From NCBI GenBank assembly GCA_010202115.1, contig CP047917.1, forward strand, positions 62,001-126,000: 64,000 bases of DNA, read 5' to 3'. Positions 57,703 to 64,000 of this stretch are shown here, piece after piece. The notes under the pieces are model-generated. The model had not been told where the DNA came from, ran no database searches, and worked only from the letters and a program-made list of their open reading frames with translations. This stretch comes from Candidatus Saccharibacteria bacterium oral taxon 488 (GTDB lineage Bacteria > Patescibacteriota > Saccharimonadia > Saccharimonadales > Saccharimonadaceae). The number at the start of each line of letters is the position of its first letter. Positions within the stretch are counted from its first letter, which is position 1. The position numbers and the translations under genes were made by a program.

Positions 57703-58629
57703 ATGAGTGTTGCGAAGCGCTTTCTGGCCATGTGTATGGCCTTGGCCGCTTGCTTGGCAGCCGCAGTATGCATGGCGCCGAGGGCGGCAGCTGGCCAGCG
57801 ATTCACGATCGCCTACACCGGCGGTATCGGGGTGTACCCGCGTTCTGGACCAAGTATGAGCAGCCAGCGCGTCGGGGCGGCGCTGCCTGAAGGGTTGTCC
57901 GTGGAGGTGGCCTGTGAACTTGAAGGAGAGCTGGTCGACAACAACACCACGCCAGCTACCAAGATCTGGGAGCGTCTGAGTGATGGGACGTACGTATCTA
58001 ACGCCTACGCCAACACCGGAGTGGAGGGGTGGACACCCGGAGTGCCGAGGTGTGATCAGGCCGCGACAACAAGCTCCCCTTCGCCTTCCGCGTCCCCATC
58101 TTCACGCTACGATGCTGCTGCCTCTGTTGCTTGGGCGAAAGAACACTACACTGATCCAGCTCGGTTCAAATCAAATCGCGGTGATTGCACCTGGTTTGTC
58201 AGCCAAGCCCTTTGGAACGGCGGAATGCCCAAATCTGATGACTGGACGGATATCTCTGGGGATCTCACGAAGATACCTAATCCTCTCGACTACGGATGGC
58301 GCGGCGTAACTTTGGCTGGAAGATATGCCCCAGCGCTAAGGAATTACCTTGTCAAAGCAAAGTTGGCTGAGGAACGTCAGATTTCTTGGTCTGATAATAC
58401 TGCTGCCGGCGCTTCTGTTGGCGACCTCATTACCTATGACTTCGAGGGTGATGGCGAGTTGGATCACTTCGCCATTGTATCTAGTCTGAACGAGTCTGGG
58501 TTCCCGTCGGTGACTGAGCATGGAAAGGAGAATCGCTATTGGTCTTGGTCGGAATTCTCTGCACCCGCAGGGTGGTTTGAAAAGAAATATCCTAGTTCTC
58601 GTGCCTACTTGCTCAAGATCACTTTCTAG
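57703..58629 (+). CDS. Secreted SH3-like plus amidase-domain protein
   Basis: 308 aa. The signal peptide (about 1-30) ends MAPRAAAGQ. Residues about 33-110 look like a bacterial SH3 domain (YTGGIGVYPRSGPSMSSQRV; WERLSDGTYVSNAY; VEGWTPGVPRC). After a Ser/Pro linker, residues about 128-300 match the putative amidase family (Amidase_6): AAASVAWAKEHYTDP, RGDCTWFVSQALWNGGMP with the probable nucleophile Cys, VGDLITYDFEGDGELDHFAIV and VTEHGKENRYWSW. Probably binds and cuts peptidoglycan, as cell-wall hydrolases of conjugative elements do. AGGGGG precedes the ATG. Confidence 0.82.
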   Translation: MSVAKRFLAMCMALAACLAAAVCMAPRAAAGQRFTIAYTGGIGVYPRSGPSMSSQRVGAALPEGLSVEVACELEGELVDNNTTPATKIWERLSDGTYVSNAYANTGVEGWTPGVPRCDQAATTSSPSPSASPSSRYDAAASVAWAKEHYTDPARFKSNRGDCTWFVSQALWNGGMPKSDDWTDISGDLTKIPNPLDYGWRGVTLAGRYAPALRNYLVKAKLAEERQISWSDNTAAGASVGDLITYDFEGDGELDHFAIVSSLNESGFPSVTEHGKENRYWSWSEFSAPAGWFEKKYPSSRAYLLKITF

Positions 58630-58643
58630 CATATACTAAAAAG

Positions 58644-59075
58644 GTGATAACTGAATATCTAATCTCTTTCGCCCTCTCCCCCGTTCTTCATGCACAGTAT
58701 GAGACGGGGGAGGGGTGGTTGTTTACGCCTATTAAATTTTGGACTCGGTCTCCGCTAGAAATAGCTTTAGGCAATGGTGCGCACATAGATGTATTATCGA
58801 CAGCTTGCCTGCTGGGTTTGATTTTTATTTTCCTTGTTCTAATGCCGCGTTTATCTTTTCGCGTGCCTACTCTTTGGATCAGAAAGGTGTCGACTGCAGC
58901 GTCTATAATTATTGGAGTATGGTTATGCGCCGAAGCATTTGATACAAATTGGAAGTTTCCATGTGTTCAAATATTGAGCGTTATAGCTGCTTTTGGAGGT
59001 ACGTCTTATGGAATTTTTCGATGGGACAAGAAGTCTGCACAGCCACGATCACACCCGCTTGGTCAGGCTCGCTAG
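58644..59075 (+). CDS. Integral membrane protein, 143 aa
   Basis: A GTG start 14 bases after the amidase gene. Three or four predicted membrane helices (about 1-18, 50-68, 82-98, 106-122). No recognised family. Its GC content is lower than that of the genes to its right, which suggests a mosaic origin. No strong Shine-Dalgarno, but AAAAAGG lies just upstream. Confidence 0.6.
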   Translation: MITEYLISFALSPVLHAQYETGEGWLFTPIKFWTRSPLEIALGNGAHIDVLSTACLLGLIFIFLVLMPRLSFRVPTLWIRKVSTAASIIIGVWLCAEAFDTNWKFPCVQILSVIAAFGGTSYGIFRWDKKSAQPRSHPLGQAR

Positions 59076-59179
59076 CGAAAATACGCCTGAGAATTGTCGA
59101 CGCCCCATCCATCACCCATAATTTTTGTTTAGAACAGCCCAAAAAGTGGTGCGAGTAAGTCGCATGCTGGGCGAAGGCC

Positions 59180-59554
59180 CTATCGCTCAAACACATGCAC
59201 CCCATCTTCGTTTTCGATGATGTCGAAGCAGCGGGTGACGTCTTCCCAGATGGCTTGGTAGTTCCAGCGGATGTAGTCGGTTGGGATGCCGATGGTGTTG
59301 GTGATGGTTTCGAGTTGTTGGCTGAAGATGTCTTCGACGAGGGTTTCGATGTAGGCGCTGCGGTTTGGCCAGCTGCCGTGGTAGCAGTTGGTGAAGTTGT
59401 GGTGCCAGTCTGGGTCGAGGGGTTGGTTTGGTGGTTGTCCGGTGAGTTGGCGCCAGGCGGTGATGGCGCCTGCTGGGTAGTTGTGTGGTGTGGTTTCGGG
59501 TGTGTTGTCTGGCTGGTGATTGCCGGTTTGGGTGTGTCGTGGTTGGTGGTTCAT
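59180..59554 (-). CDS. ArdA-like antirestriction protein (putative)
   Basis: 124 aa. The first half is His/Pro/Asn/Thr-rich. The C-terminal half (NCYHGSWPNRSAYIETLVED; TDYIRWNYQAIWEDVTRCFD; DGVHVFER) follows the layout of the ArdA family end, where a conserved W/Y-rich stretch precedes a Y-I-D-x-E-A-F-A-R-D motif and a terminal hydrophobic strand. ArdA mimics DNA and blocks type I restriction during conjugative entry. The match is partial and by eye. AAAGGAGA precedes the ATG. Last gene of the minus-strand operon. Confidence 0.5.
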   Translation of the reverse strand: MNHQPRHTQTGNHQPDNTPETTPHNYPAGAITAWRQLTGQPPNQPLDPDWHHNFTNCYHGSWPNRSAYIETLVEDIFSQQLETITNTIGIPTDYIRWNYQAIWEDVTRCFDIIENEDGVHVFER

Positions 59555-59573
59555 GGTGTCTTCTCCTTTCTGG

Positions 59574-60377
59574 TTAGTTGTTCAGCACGTCTTTTACCTC
59601 TTCTAGGGTGATGGCGCTGTGCATGCCGGTCGGTAGTGTGGTGTCGCTGGTCAGGATGCGGTGGAGTTGTTGCTTGCGGGCGGGGTGTGGGGTGATCCAG
59701 AGCACGCGGGGGAAGATGCCTCGGGTGGCTTGTTCGGTGCCGGCTTGGTAGTGGCGGTGGTAGGCGCGGGCTTTGGTGGTGATGCGGGCGGGGTTTTCGG
59801 TGGCGAGGTCGATTTCGCACCACCAGTGGTCTTGGTAGCCGTTGGTTTCGGTGATGAGGCCAAGGTCGGGTTTGACCCATTCGGGTTGGCCGTAGGGGCC
59901 GAGGTGGCTGCGCCAGCAGGTGGGTTCGGGTTCGATGTGGTGGATGGTGAAGTGGCTGTGGCGGGCGGTTTCTTCGATGGTGATGCGTGTTTCGGTGATG
60001 GCGAGGGTATGGGTGAGGAAGCCGAGGGATGGTTCGTGCCAGCGTCGTCGGGTTGGGGTGCCGGTGTCGGCGTCGTGGCGGGTGATGAGGCGGTGGCCGG
60101 GTTCGGTCAGGTGCCAGGTGGCGGCGGCGGAGCCGGCGCGCATGCCGCCGATGCGTCTGGTGAGGGCACGGATGAGGTGAAGCGTGGCCAGGTGTTTTGT
60201 CAGGCGGCTGGTTTGACGTAGGGCCGAGGCGGGGCTGGCGTGGTGGGGCCTGAGCAGCCGGGCAAGGTGGCTGGTGGTGGCGAAGCGTTGCTGGGCGAGG
60301 AATCGCAGGACGGTCATGGCGCGCTGGCTGAGACGTGCCATGAGGTGGTGAAGTTGGTGCTCGGAGATACGAATCAT
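59574..60377 (-). CDS. Replication-relaxation family protein
   Basis: 267 aa. The N-terminal winged-helix part (MTVLRFLAQQRFATTSHLAR; RLTKHLATLHLIRALTRRIG) and GSAAATWHLTEPGHRLI are followed by the C-terminal domain (FLTHTLAITETRITIEE; EWVKPDLGLITETNGYQDHW; WWCEIDLATENPARI), the family known from actinobacterial plasmids and ICEs, thought to act in replication or DNA processing. GGAGG lies upstream. The ATG overlaps the preceding 64-aa ORF by four bases. Confidence 0.85.
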   Translation of the reverse strand: MIRISEHQLHHLMARLSQRAMTVLRFLAQQRFATTSHLARLLRPHHASPASALRQTSRLTKHLATLHLIRALTRRIGGMRAGSAAATWHLTEPGHRLITRHDADTGTPTRRRWHEPSLGFLTHTLAITETRITIEETARHSHFTIHHIEPEPTCWRSHLGPYGQPEWVKPDLGLITETNGYQDHWWCEIDLATENPARITTKARAYHRHYQAGTEQATRGIFPRVLWITPHPARKQQLHRILTSDTTLPTGMHSAITLEEVKDVLNN

Positions 60378-60568
60378 GGGAGTCCTCCTTTCACGATGTG
60401 GTTAGAGAGAGGCCCGGCTCTAGTGCCGCTGGTCGCTGGCCGGTGCCGGTGTGGTGGCTGCCTCGGTGAAGAGGTAGACAGTCGTGTCCCGTAGTTGGTG
60501 GTTGAGGGCCGGTTGGCGGGGTGAAGGCTGGTTGGTTCAGTGACGCGACTGGTCAGGCGATTGGTCAC
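60374..60568 (-). CDS. Possible small coupled ORF, 64 aa
   Basis: It starts at a GTG that overlaps the coupling-protein stop by four bases (GTGA) and ends overlapping the next ATG by four bases (ATGA). It therefore fills exactly the gap between two operon genes. Thr/Pro/Ser/Arg-rich, no recognised family. No good Shine-Dalgarno, so translation would depend on reinitiation. It may instead be an untranslated spacer. Confidence 0.4.
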   Translation of the reverse strand: MTNRLTSRVTEPTSLHPANRPSTTNYGTRLSTSSPRQPPHRHRPATSGTRAGPLSNHIVKGGLP

Positions 60569-62781
60569 TTCTGGCGGCGTTTGGTCGGAGCTAGGCGACG
60601 GCCGAATTCACCCGGTGATGTTGGTGGTGCTGGTGGTGAGGTCGTTTCGGTGGCTGGTGCTGTGGGGATGGGGTGGCTGGTGAGTTGGGTCAGGGCAGTT
60701 TCGGTTTCCTTGGCGGGGATGCCGTAGCGGTGGCGGCTGGCGGCGCGTGCGTCGATGGCGGGGCGTTGGCTCGGGTGTGGTGGCAGGGTGATGCCGGAGA
60801 TCCAGCCGGTTTCCTGGCCGTCGACCCACGCGGTCGAGTAGGTGGCGTAGCGCGGTAGGCGGATGAAGTCGAGCGGTTCAAGGCCGGATGTCATGGCGGC
60901 CATGTCGCGGGCGTCAGGGGCGGCCAGGCCGAAACAGATTTTGTTGCGGGCGTTGGCATCGATGGCCGCGCGCATTGCTGGGGTGAGTTGGTTGCGGTAT
61001 TGGTGCGCCAGGTGCCAGGCCACGCCGAGCGAGCGGGATTGTGCCAGGGCGTCTGCCAGGTCGCCGGGGATACCGTGGAGGAAGTCGTGGACTTCGTCGA
61101 CGTAGATGCTGACCAAGTGGCGGCGTTCTGGCGGTAGTGCGGCGCGGGACAAGATGAGTGGCCAGAGTTGCCCGATGAGCAGCGAGCCGAGGAGCCGGGC
61201 GGCCTCGCTGCCGATCACCCCCTTGTTGAGGCTGACCAGCAGGATGGTGCGGTTGGTGAATACCTCTCGGAGTTGGAAGCGTGGCTGGGTCTGTCCGAGC
61301 ACGGCGCGCAGCTGCGGGCGGATGACGAATTGCTGGAGTTTGTTGAGGACTGGCGCTATCTCCGTGGCTTGCTGCTCTGGGCTTTTAGCGTCGAATTTCG
61401 CCCAGAATGCTGATACACCGAGCGGGTCGTGAAGCTGGCGGGTGACCATGCGCCGGAAGGCAGGGTTAGTCAGCAGGCTGGGGATCATCACTAGGGTGGC
61501 TGCCGGGCCGCCTACCTTGGCGAGGGTCAACAGCGCGGCGGTCAGGATTTCCTCGGTGCGGATACCCCACGAGTCGGCGAACACGGCCTTGCAGGTTGCC
61601 AGGAGCGCATCGACGGTCAGCTCCGGCTGCCTTGTAGCGGCTGCCAGCGGATTCAATCCAACCGGGCCGGGGTCGGTGGGATCCAGTACCACGACATCAT
61701 CCACACGCTCGGTCGGGATCCGCTCCAGTAGATCGGTGACCAGGTCGCTTTTGGGGTCAATGACCACCACGCCGCGGCCGGCCGTGATGTCGGCCAGTGC
61801 CAGATGCTCCAGCGCCGTCGATTTACCAGCCCCAGTCGGGCCGAGCAAGACCGTGTGGAGCAGTGCATCCCGCGGAGGAATCCCCAACGCGACCGGCCTG
61901 CCGGGTGCACTGGAGCGAGCGAATACCCGCCCCGCCAGTCGTTGATGCATGCCAGCCAGCCAGTTCGGTGGCGGGATCTGCCGAGGCGATACCGGCGGCA
62001 GGCCGGGCAAGTCTCCCTCGCCAACCGGCCAACCGGTGAGGGAGGCGATCTCGGTGCTGCTCAGCTGCAATCCGTAGTACCACGGCCGCCGTACCTGGTG
62101 GAGTTTGGCGGGATCCTCAGGCCACAACCGCAACCGCACGCCGGCCGCCTCGATGGTGCACAGCGCCCCGAACAGCCGCTGGATCAGTGCCCGGGCCTTT
62201 TGGGGTGTGGCTGCTTCGGCGCCAAGTCGCACACTCACCAACGCGCCGTGCTGCCGGCGGCGTTCGCGTACCCGGGCGAGTTCATCACCACTGGCAGTTC
62301 GGGCTCCGTGGTTGAGCAGACTCCACCACGACTGCCGCGCCTCGAGGGGCGGACGCCGCGACAGCATCGGCGCAACCCGCCCACCGATAAACAGCTGCAA
62401 CACCAGCTGCTCGCCGGTTCGGAGCCCCGACAAGCCAGCCAGCAGCGCCCGAGTCACCGCTTCAATCCGGCTGGTATCCAGCGCCAGTAACGGATGCGTC
62501 ACCTTGAGGCGTGCCGCCCGGGTCACCGCCCGCCGCACCCCGGCCTTCACCGTCTGCATACCGGGAACTAGCTCACCCAGCAGCGACTCCACCACGCGGA
62601 TACACCTGACGTCGGCCGCGATCTGAAAGCGGATCGTCTCGTTCGTTGCCCGGGTTTCAATGACCAGCGACCCCAGACCAGGATCAGCCACCAGCCGATG
62701 CATCAGCTGCTGCACCATCGTCCATTTCAGCGGCCGCGGCCAATACAACTCACGCCAGCACCATCGCCGCTTGCTACTCAC
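60565..62781 (-). CDS. VirD4/TraD-like conjugative coupling ATPase
   Basis: 738 aa. The C-terminal two thirds are a FtsK/HerA-like motor: Walker A LLGPTGAGKSTALEHL (near 315), VVVIDPKSDLVTDLLERI, Walker B VSIYVDEVHDFL (near 557), the Gln-rich ALAQSRSLGVAWHLAHQYRN sensor and a TraM-recognition-like end (FGLAAPDARDMA). It brings relaxase-bound DNA to the secretion channel. The N-terminal 300 residues are a separate domain with no membrane helix. A Pro/Thr/Ser tail ends the protein. It overlaps the upstream 80-aa gene by four bases. Confidence 0.88.
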   Translation of the reverse strand: MSSKRRWCWRELYWPRPLKWTMVQQLMHRLVADPGLGSLVIETRATNETIRFQIAADVRCIRVVESLLGELVPGMQTVKAGVRRAVTRAARLKVTHPLLALDTSRIEAVTRALLAGLSGLRTGEQLVLQLFIGGRVAPMLSRRPPLEARQSWWSLLNHGARTASGDELARVRERRRQHGALVSVRLGAEAATPQKARALIQRLFGALCTIEAAGVRLRLWPEDPAKLHQVRRPWYYGLQLSSTEIASLTGWPVGEGDLPGLPPVSPRQIPPPNWLAGMHQRLAGRVFARSSAPGRPVALGIPPRDALLHTVLLGPTGAGKSTALEHLALADITAGRGVVVIDPKSDLVTDLLERIPTERVDDVVVLDPTDPGPVGLNPLAAATRQPELTVDALLATCKAVFADSWGIRTEEILTAALLTLAKVGGPAATLVMIPSLLTNPAFRRMVTRQLHDPLGVSAFWAKFDAKSPEQQATEIAPVLNKLQQFVIRPQLRAVLGQTQPRFQLREVFTNRTILLVSLNKGVIGSEAARLLGSLLIGQLWPLILSRAALPPERRHLVSIYVDEVHDFLHGIPGDLADALAQSRSLGVAWHLAHQYRNQLTPAMRAAIDANARNKICFGLAAPDARDMAAMTSGLEPLDFIRLPRYATYSTAWVDGQETGWISGITLPPHPSQRPAIDARAASRHRYGIPAKETETALTQLTSHPIPTAPATETTSPPAPPTSPGEFGRRLAPTKRRQK

Positions 62782-63020
62782 GATGCGCCTCCATCATCCG
62801 GGGCAGGGGCACTGACTCCGCCAGCCTCATCAGACCCAGCAGGGCCGTTGGCCTCGGTGGTTGCTTCTGGGGTTTGTTCGATCCGCCACAGCAGGTACAT
62901 CGCCAAGGCTTTGGCCAGTTCACGCCGCGAGATCGGGGTTTGCCACAGCGGCACCACCCGCACCTGCGATGACCGGGACGTGCCGCGGCCGACCTCTCGT
63001 TTACGTCCACGCCTTGCCAT
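62778..63020 (-). CDS. Small basic protein, 80 aa, coupled to the conjugation ATPase
   Basis: A basic N-terminus (ARRGRKREVGRGTSRSSQVR) is followed by a helical region (RRELAKALAMYLLWRIEQ) and an acidic/Pro tail. No recognised family. GAGGAGG Shine-Dalgarno and a four-base overlap with the ATPase start support a real gene. Confidence 0.65.
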   Translation of the reverse strand: MARRGRKREVGRGTSRSSQVRVVPLWQTPISRRELAKALAMYLLWRIEQTPEATTEANGPAGSDEAGGVSAPAPDDGGAS

Positions 63021-63038
63021 GTCGACCTCCTCGTCGTT

Positions 63039-63245
63039 TCACCACCAGAACCGGTTTCGCCACCACCACATCAGCCCCCACGCCCCGGCGGCGACGAGCC
63101 CGATGCCGCCGGCAACCAGCATCACGGGCAGCCAAATCCTGCCCAGAACGCACAACGTCATCTCGACGCATACGGCGCTTACCAGCAGCGACAGCGCGCC
63201 GGCGAGTAGCCTCGTAGATCGGTTGTTCATCCCACCACCAGACAT
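63039..63245 (-). CDS. Small membrane protein, 68 aa
   Basis: Two predicted helices (about 10-32 and 38-60) and a Trp/Arg-rich end (WGLMWWWRNRFWW). AGGAGGA lies 5 bases before the ATG. Another minus-strand frame overlaps this region, but without a start signal. Possibly a conjugation-channel component (inference from position). Confidence 0.6.
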   Translation of the reverse strand: MSGGGMNNRSTRLLAGALSLLVSAVCVEMTLCVLGRIWLPVMLVAGGIGLVAAGAWGLMWWWRNRFWW

Positions 63246-63266
63246 CAGTTCCTCCTCGCATCCGTT

Positions 63267-63860
63267 TCATCGCTGCAGTCCCCCGAGCTGTTTCATTCCG
63301 TCCTGGTTGCGGCCGGTATCACTGGGCACCGGATACCCCGGAATGACAATGTCAGCATCAACCTGGTTACCCCACACCGACCAATCCGCCCGTGACTCCG
63401 GACGCCGGCGCGCAAACAACTCCAGATACGGCCCCCGCGACACCCTCTCGATAACCGCGAACTGTTCAGCCGGTTTACGGGAATGCTCCCGCACCGGCGC
63501 GGTGAACCACGTCGGCTGCGACCGGAAATTCACCGGCTCTCGACCACGCGTACAAAACAACAACTGCTCCGTAGCGTTACGCAAGGAATACCGCCCACCT
63601 AGCCCCAGCCGGAACTTGACCCACGTCAGCGGCGAGCGCACCGTGAACCCCCACGCCTCCGCCACCTCATAGGCCTCCCGGAGCAGGCCATTCGTCGTCC
63701 ACAACCACAAATGCGCATCCGCTCCCACCAAACTTGCCACCGGCAACTGCCTGATCTGCTCCAGGCTCATCATCGGATAGTGTTTCCCACTCGACTGACC
63801 CGGCCACGGCGGATCCGCCAACACCGTTCGGAACTGCTTGTCACAACCTGCATACTGCAT
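63267..63860 (-). CDS. MT-A70 family adenine methyltransferase
   Basis: 197 aa. FRTVLADPPWPGQ carries the catalytic Asp-Pro-Pro-Trp (16-19). LWLWTTNGLLREAYEVAEAW, PLTWVKFRLGLGGRYSLRN, EQLLFCTRGREPV and PYLELFARRRPESRADWSVWGNQ complete the family pattern. Such enzymes on mobile DNA methylate N6-adenine, often without a partner nuclease. The start at 63860 has AAGGAGGAGG; the frame is open to 63947. The first visible gene of the operon. Confidence 0.88.
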   Translation of the reverse strand: MQYAGCDKQFRTVLADPPWPGQSSGKHYPMMSLEQIRQLPVASLVGADAHLWLWTTNGLLREAYEVAEAWGFTVRSPLTWVKFRLGLGGRYSLRNATEQLLFCTRGREPVNFRSQPTWFTAPVREHSRKPAEQFAVIERVSRGPYLELFARRRPESRADWSVWGNQVDADIVIPGYPVPSDTGRNQDGMKQLGGLQR

Positions 63861-63897
63861 ACAACCTCCTCCTTCTTCATTACAATTGGTTGGTATA

Positions 63898-63961
63898 AGC
63901 GCCCCGGATATACCTCGTCTCAACCCGGCACCTCCGGAAGACGGCATCCGCCCGGGGCGCT
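63898..63961. repeat. 10-bp inverted repeat upstream of the methyltransferase gene
   Basis: AGCGCCCCGG (63898-63907) and its exact reverse complement (63952-63961) are 44 bp apart, in the 140-bp region before the methyltransferase ATG. It may be a regulator site or a leader hairpin. Nothing else is recognised between 63861 and the window end. Confidence 0.5.
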
Positions 63962-64000
63962 ACCTGTATTACGACTCACTCAACCCGAGAAAACAACCAT

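Larger units (their letters stand above)
57040..64000. mobile_element. Part of an actinobacterial-type conjugative element (or chimeric join)
   Basis: From about 57.04 kb the GC content, codon use and start signals change: genes on the right use strong GGAGG Shine-Dalgarno sites instead of leaderless -10 boxes. Content is typical of integrative/conjugative elements and plasmids of Actinobacteria: coupling ATPase, replication-relaxation protein, ArdA-like antirestriction protein, MT-A70 methylase and a secreted amidase. The right end lies outside the window. No integrase or relaxase is seen in the part present. Confidence 0.65.

Noticed and set aside
59661-60221. 186-aa plus-strand ORF rich in Gly/Val
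   Set aside because: Exactly antisense to the replication-relaxation gene. Its composition is the shadow of GC-rich coding DNA, with no start signal or family match.
61804-62490. 228-aa plus-strand ORF
   Set aside because: Antisense to the coupling ATPase, whose Walker motifs are intact in the other frame.
62698-63672. 324-aa plus-strand ORF
   Set aside because: Runs antisense across four minus-strand genes that have Shine-Dalgarno sites and recognisable domains. Low-complexity Ser/Pro/Arg product.

Overview
The window reads as a small-genome Candidatus Saccharibacteria (TM7/CPR) chromosome from 1 to about 57.04 kb. It is joined to about 7 kb of foreign, GC-rich, actinobacterial-style conjugative-element DNA from about 57.04 kb to the right edge. 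The CPR assignment is inferred from gene content: a compact type IV pilus operon, a short RpoD, single-copy housekeeping genes and many lineage-specific membrane or secreted proteins. TGA is used as an ordinary stop codon (for example in the dnaG/rpoD GTGA overlap), which argues against the SR1/Gracilibacteria code. Species-level identity cannot be read from the sequence alone.

Layout. 0-12 kb: a hypothetical gene, mscL, divergent pyrH/orn, a TPR-like protein, an MmcQ/YjbR protein, divergent membrane protein/dnaG, rpoD, a P-loop kinase, polA, a membrane protein and mutM. 12-24 kb: hypotheticals, holA, rpsT, a degenerate DHH protein, truB, a pilin, rpsO, a sortase, a hypothetical plus Tat-signal pair, pnp and a membrane protein. 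24-36 kb: a type 4-like uracil-DNA glycosylase, RNase J, FtsK, a membrane protein, orphan pheA, rpsF-ssb-rpsR, a candidate structured ncRNA, efp, a repeat-bearing gene desert, tlyA and ychF. 35.5-39.7 kb: a secreted/surface protein cluster. 39.7-51.1 kb: the type IV pilus locus (pilM, N, O, a small PilP-position protein, pilB, T, C, major pilin, pilD, three prepilin-like genes, a PilX-like gene). 51.1-57 kb: xerC/D, ndk, tRNA-Arg(CCU) followed by a PH-domain membrane protein and a SurA-like protein, tRNA-Thr(CGU) followed by two membrane genes including a glycosyltransferase, and nrdR. 57-64 kb: an HTH protein, a secreted SH3 plus amidase protein, a membrane protein, then on the minus strand an ArdA-like protein, a replication-relaxation protein, a 64-aa coupled ORF, a VirD4/TraD-like coupling ATPase, two small ORFs and an MT-A70 adenine methyltransferase.

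How it works together. Much of the chromosomal part is core replication, repair, transcription and RNA metabolism plus a full pilus machine (ATPases, platform, pilins, peptidase), as expected for an attached epibiont. Start signals fall into two classes. First genes of transcription units usually have a -10 hexamer 6-10 nt before ATG/GTG and no Shine-Dalgarno, implying leaderless mRNAs. Operon-internal genes usually have a Shine-Dalgarno. Two tRNA genes are each followed exactly 7 nt after their encoded CCA by a membrane-protein start codon. Several normally metal-binding proteins (DnaG, the uracil glycosylase, PilB) have lost their conserved metal ligands, while NrdR and PilD keep theirs.

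The right end carries conjugation and replication functions typical of actinobacterial integrative or plasmid elements. It is either a horizontally acquired element, perhaps from an actinobacterial host, or an assembly chimera. The sequence alone does not decide.
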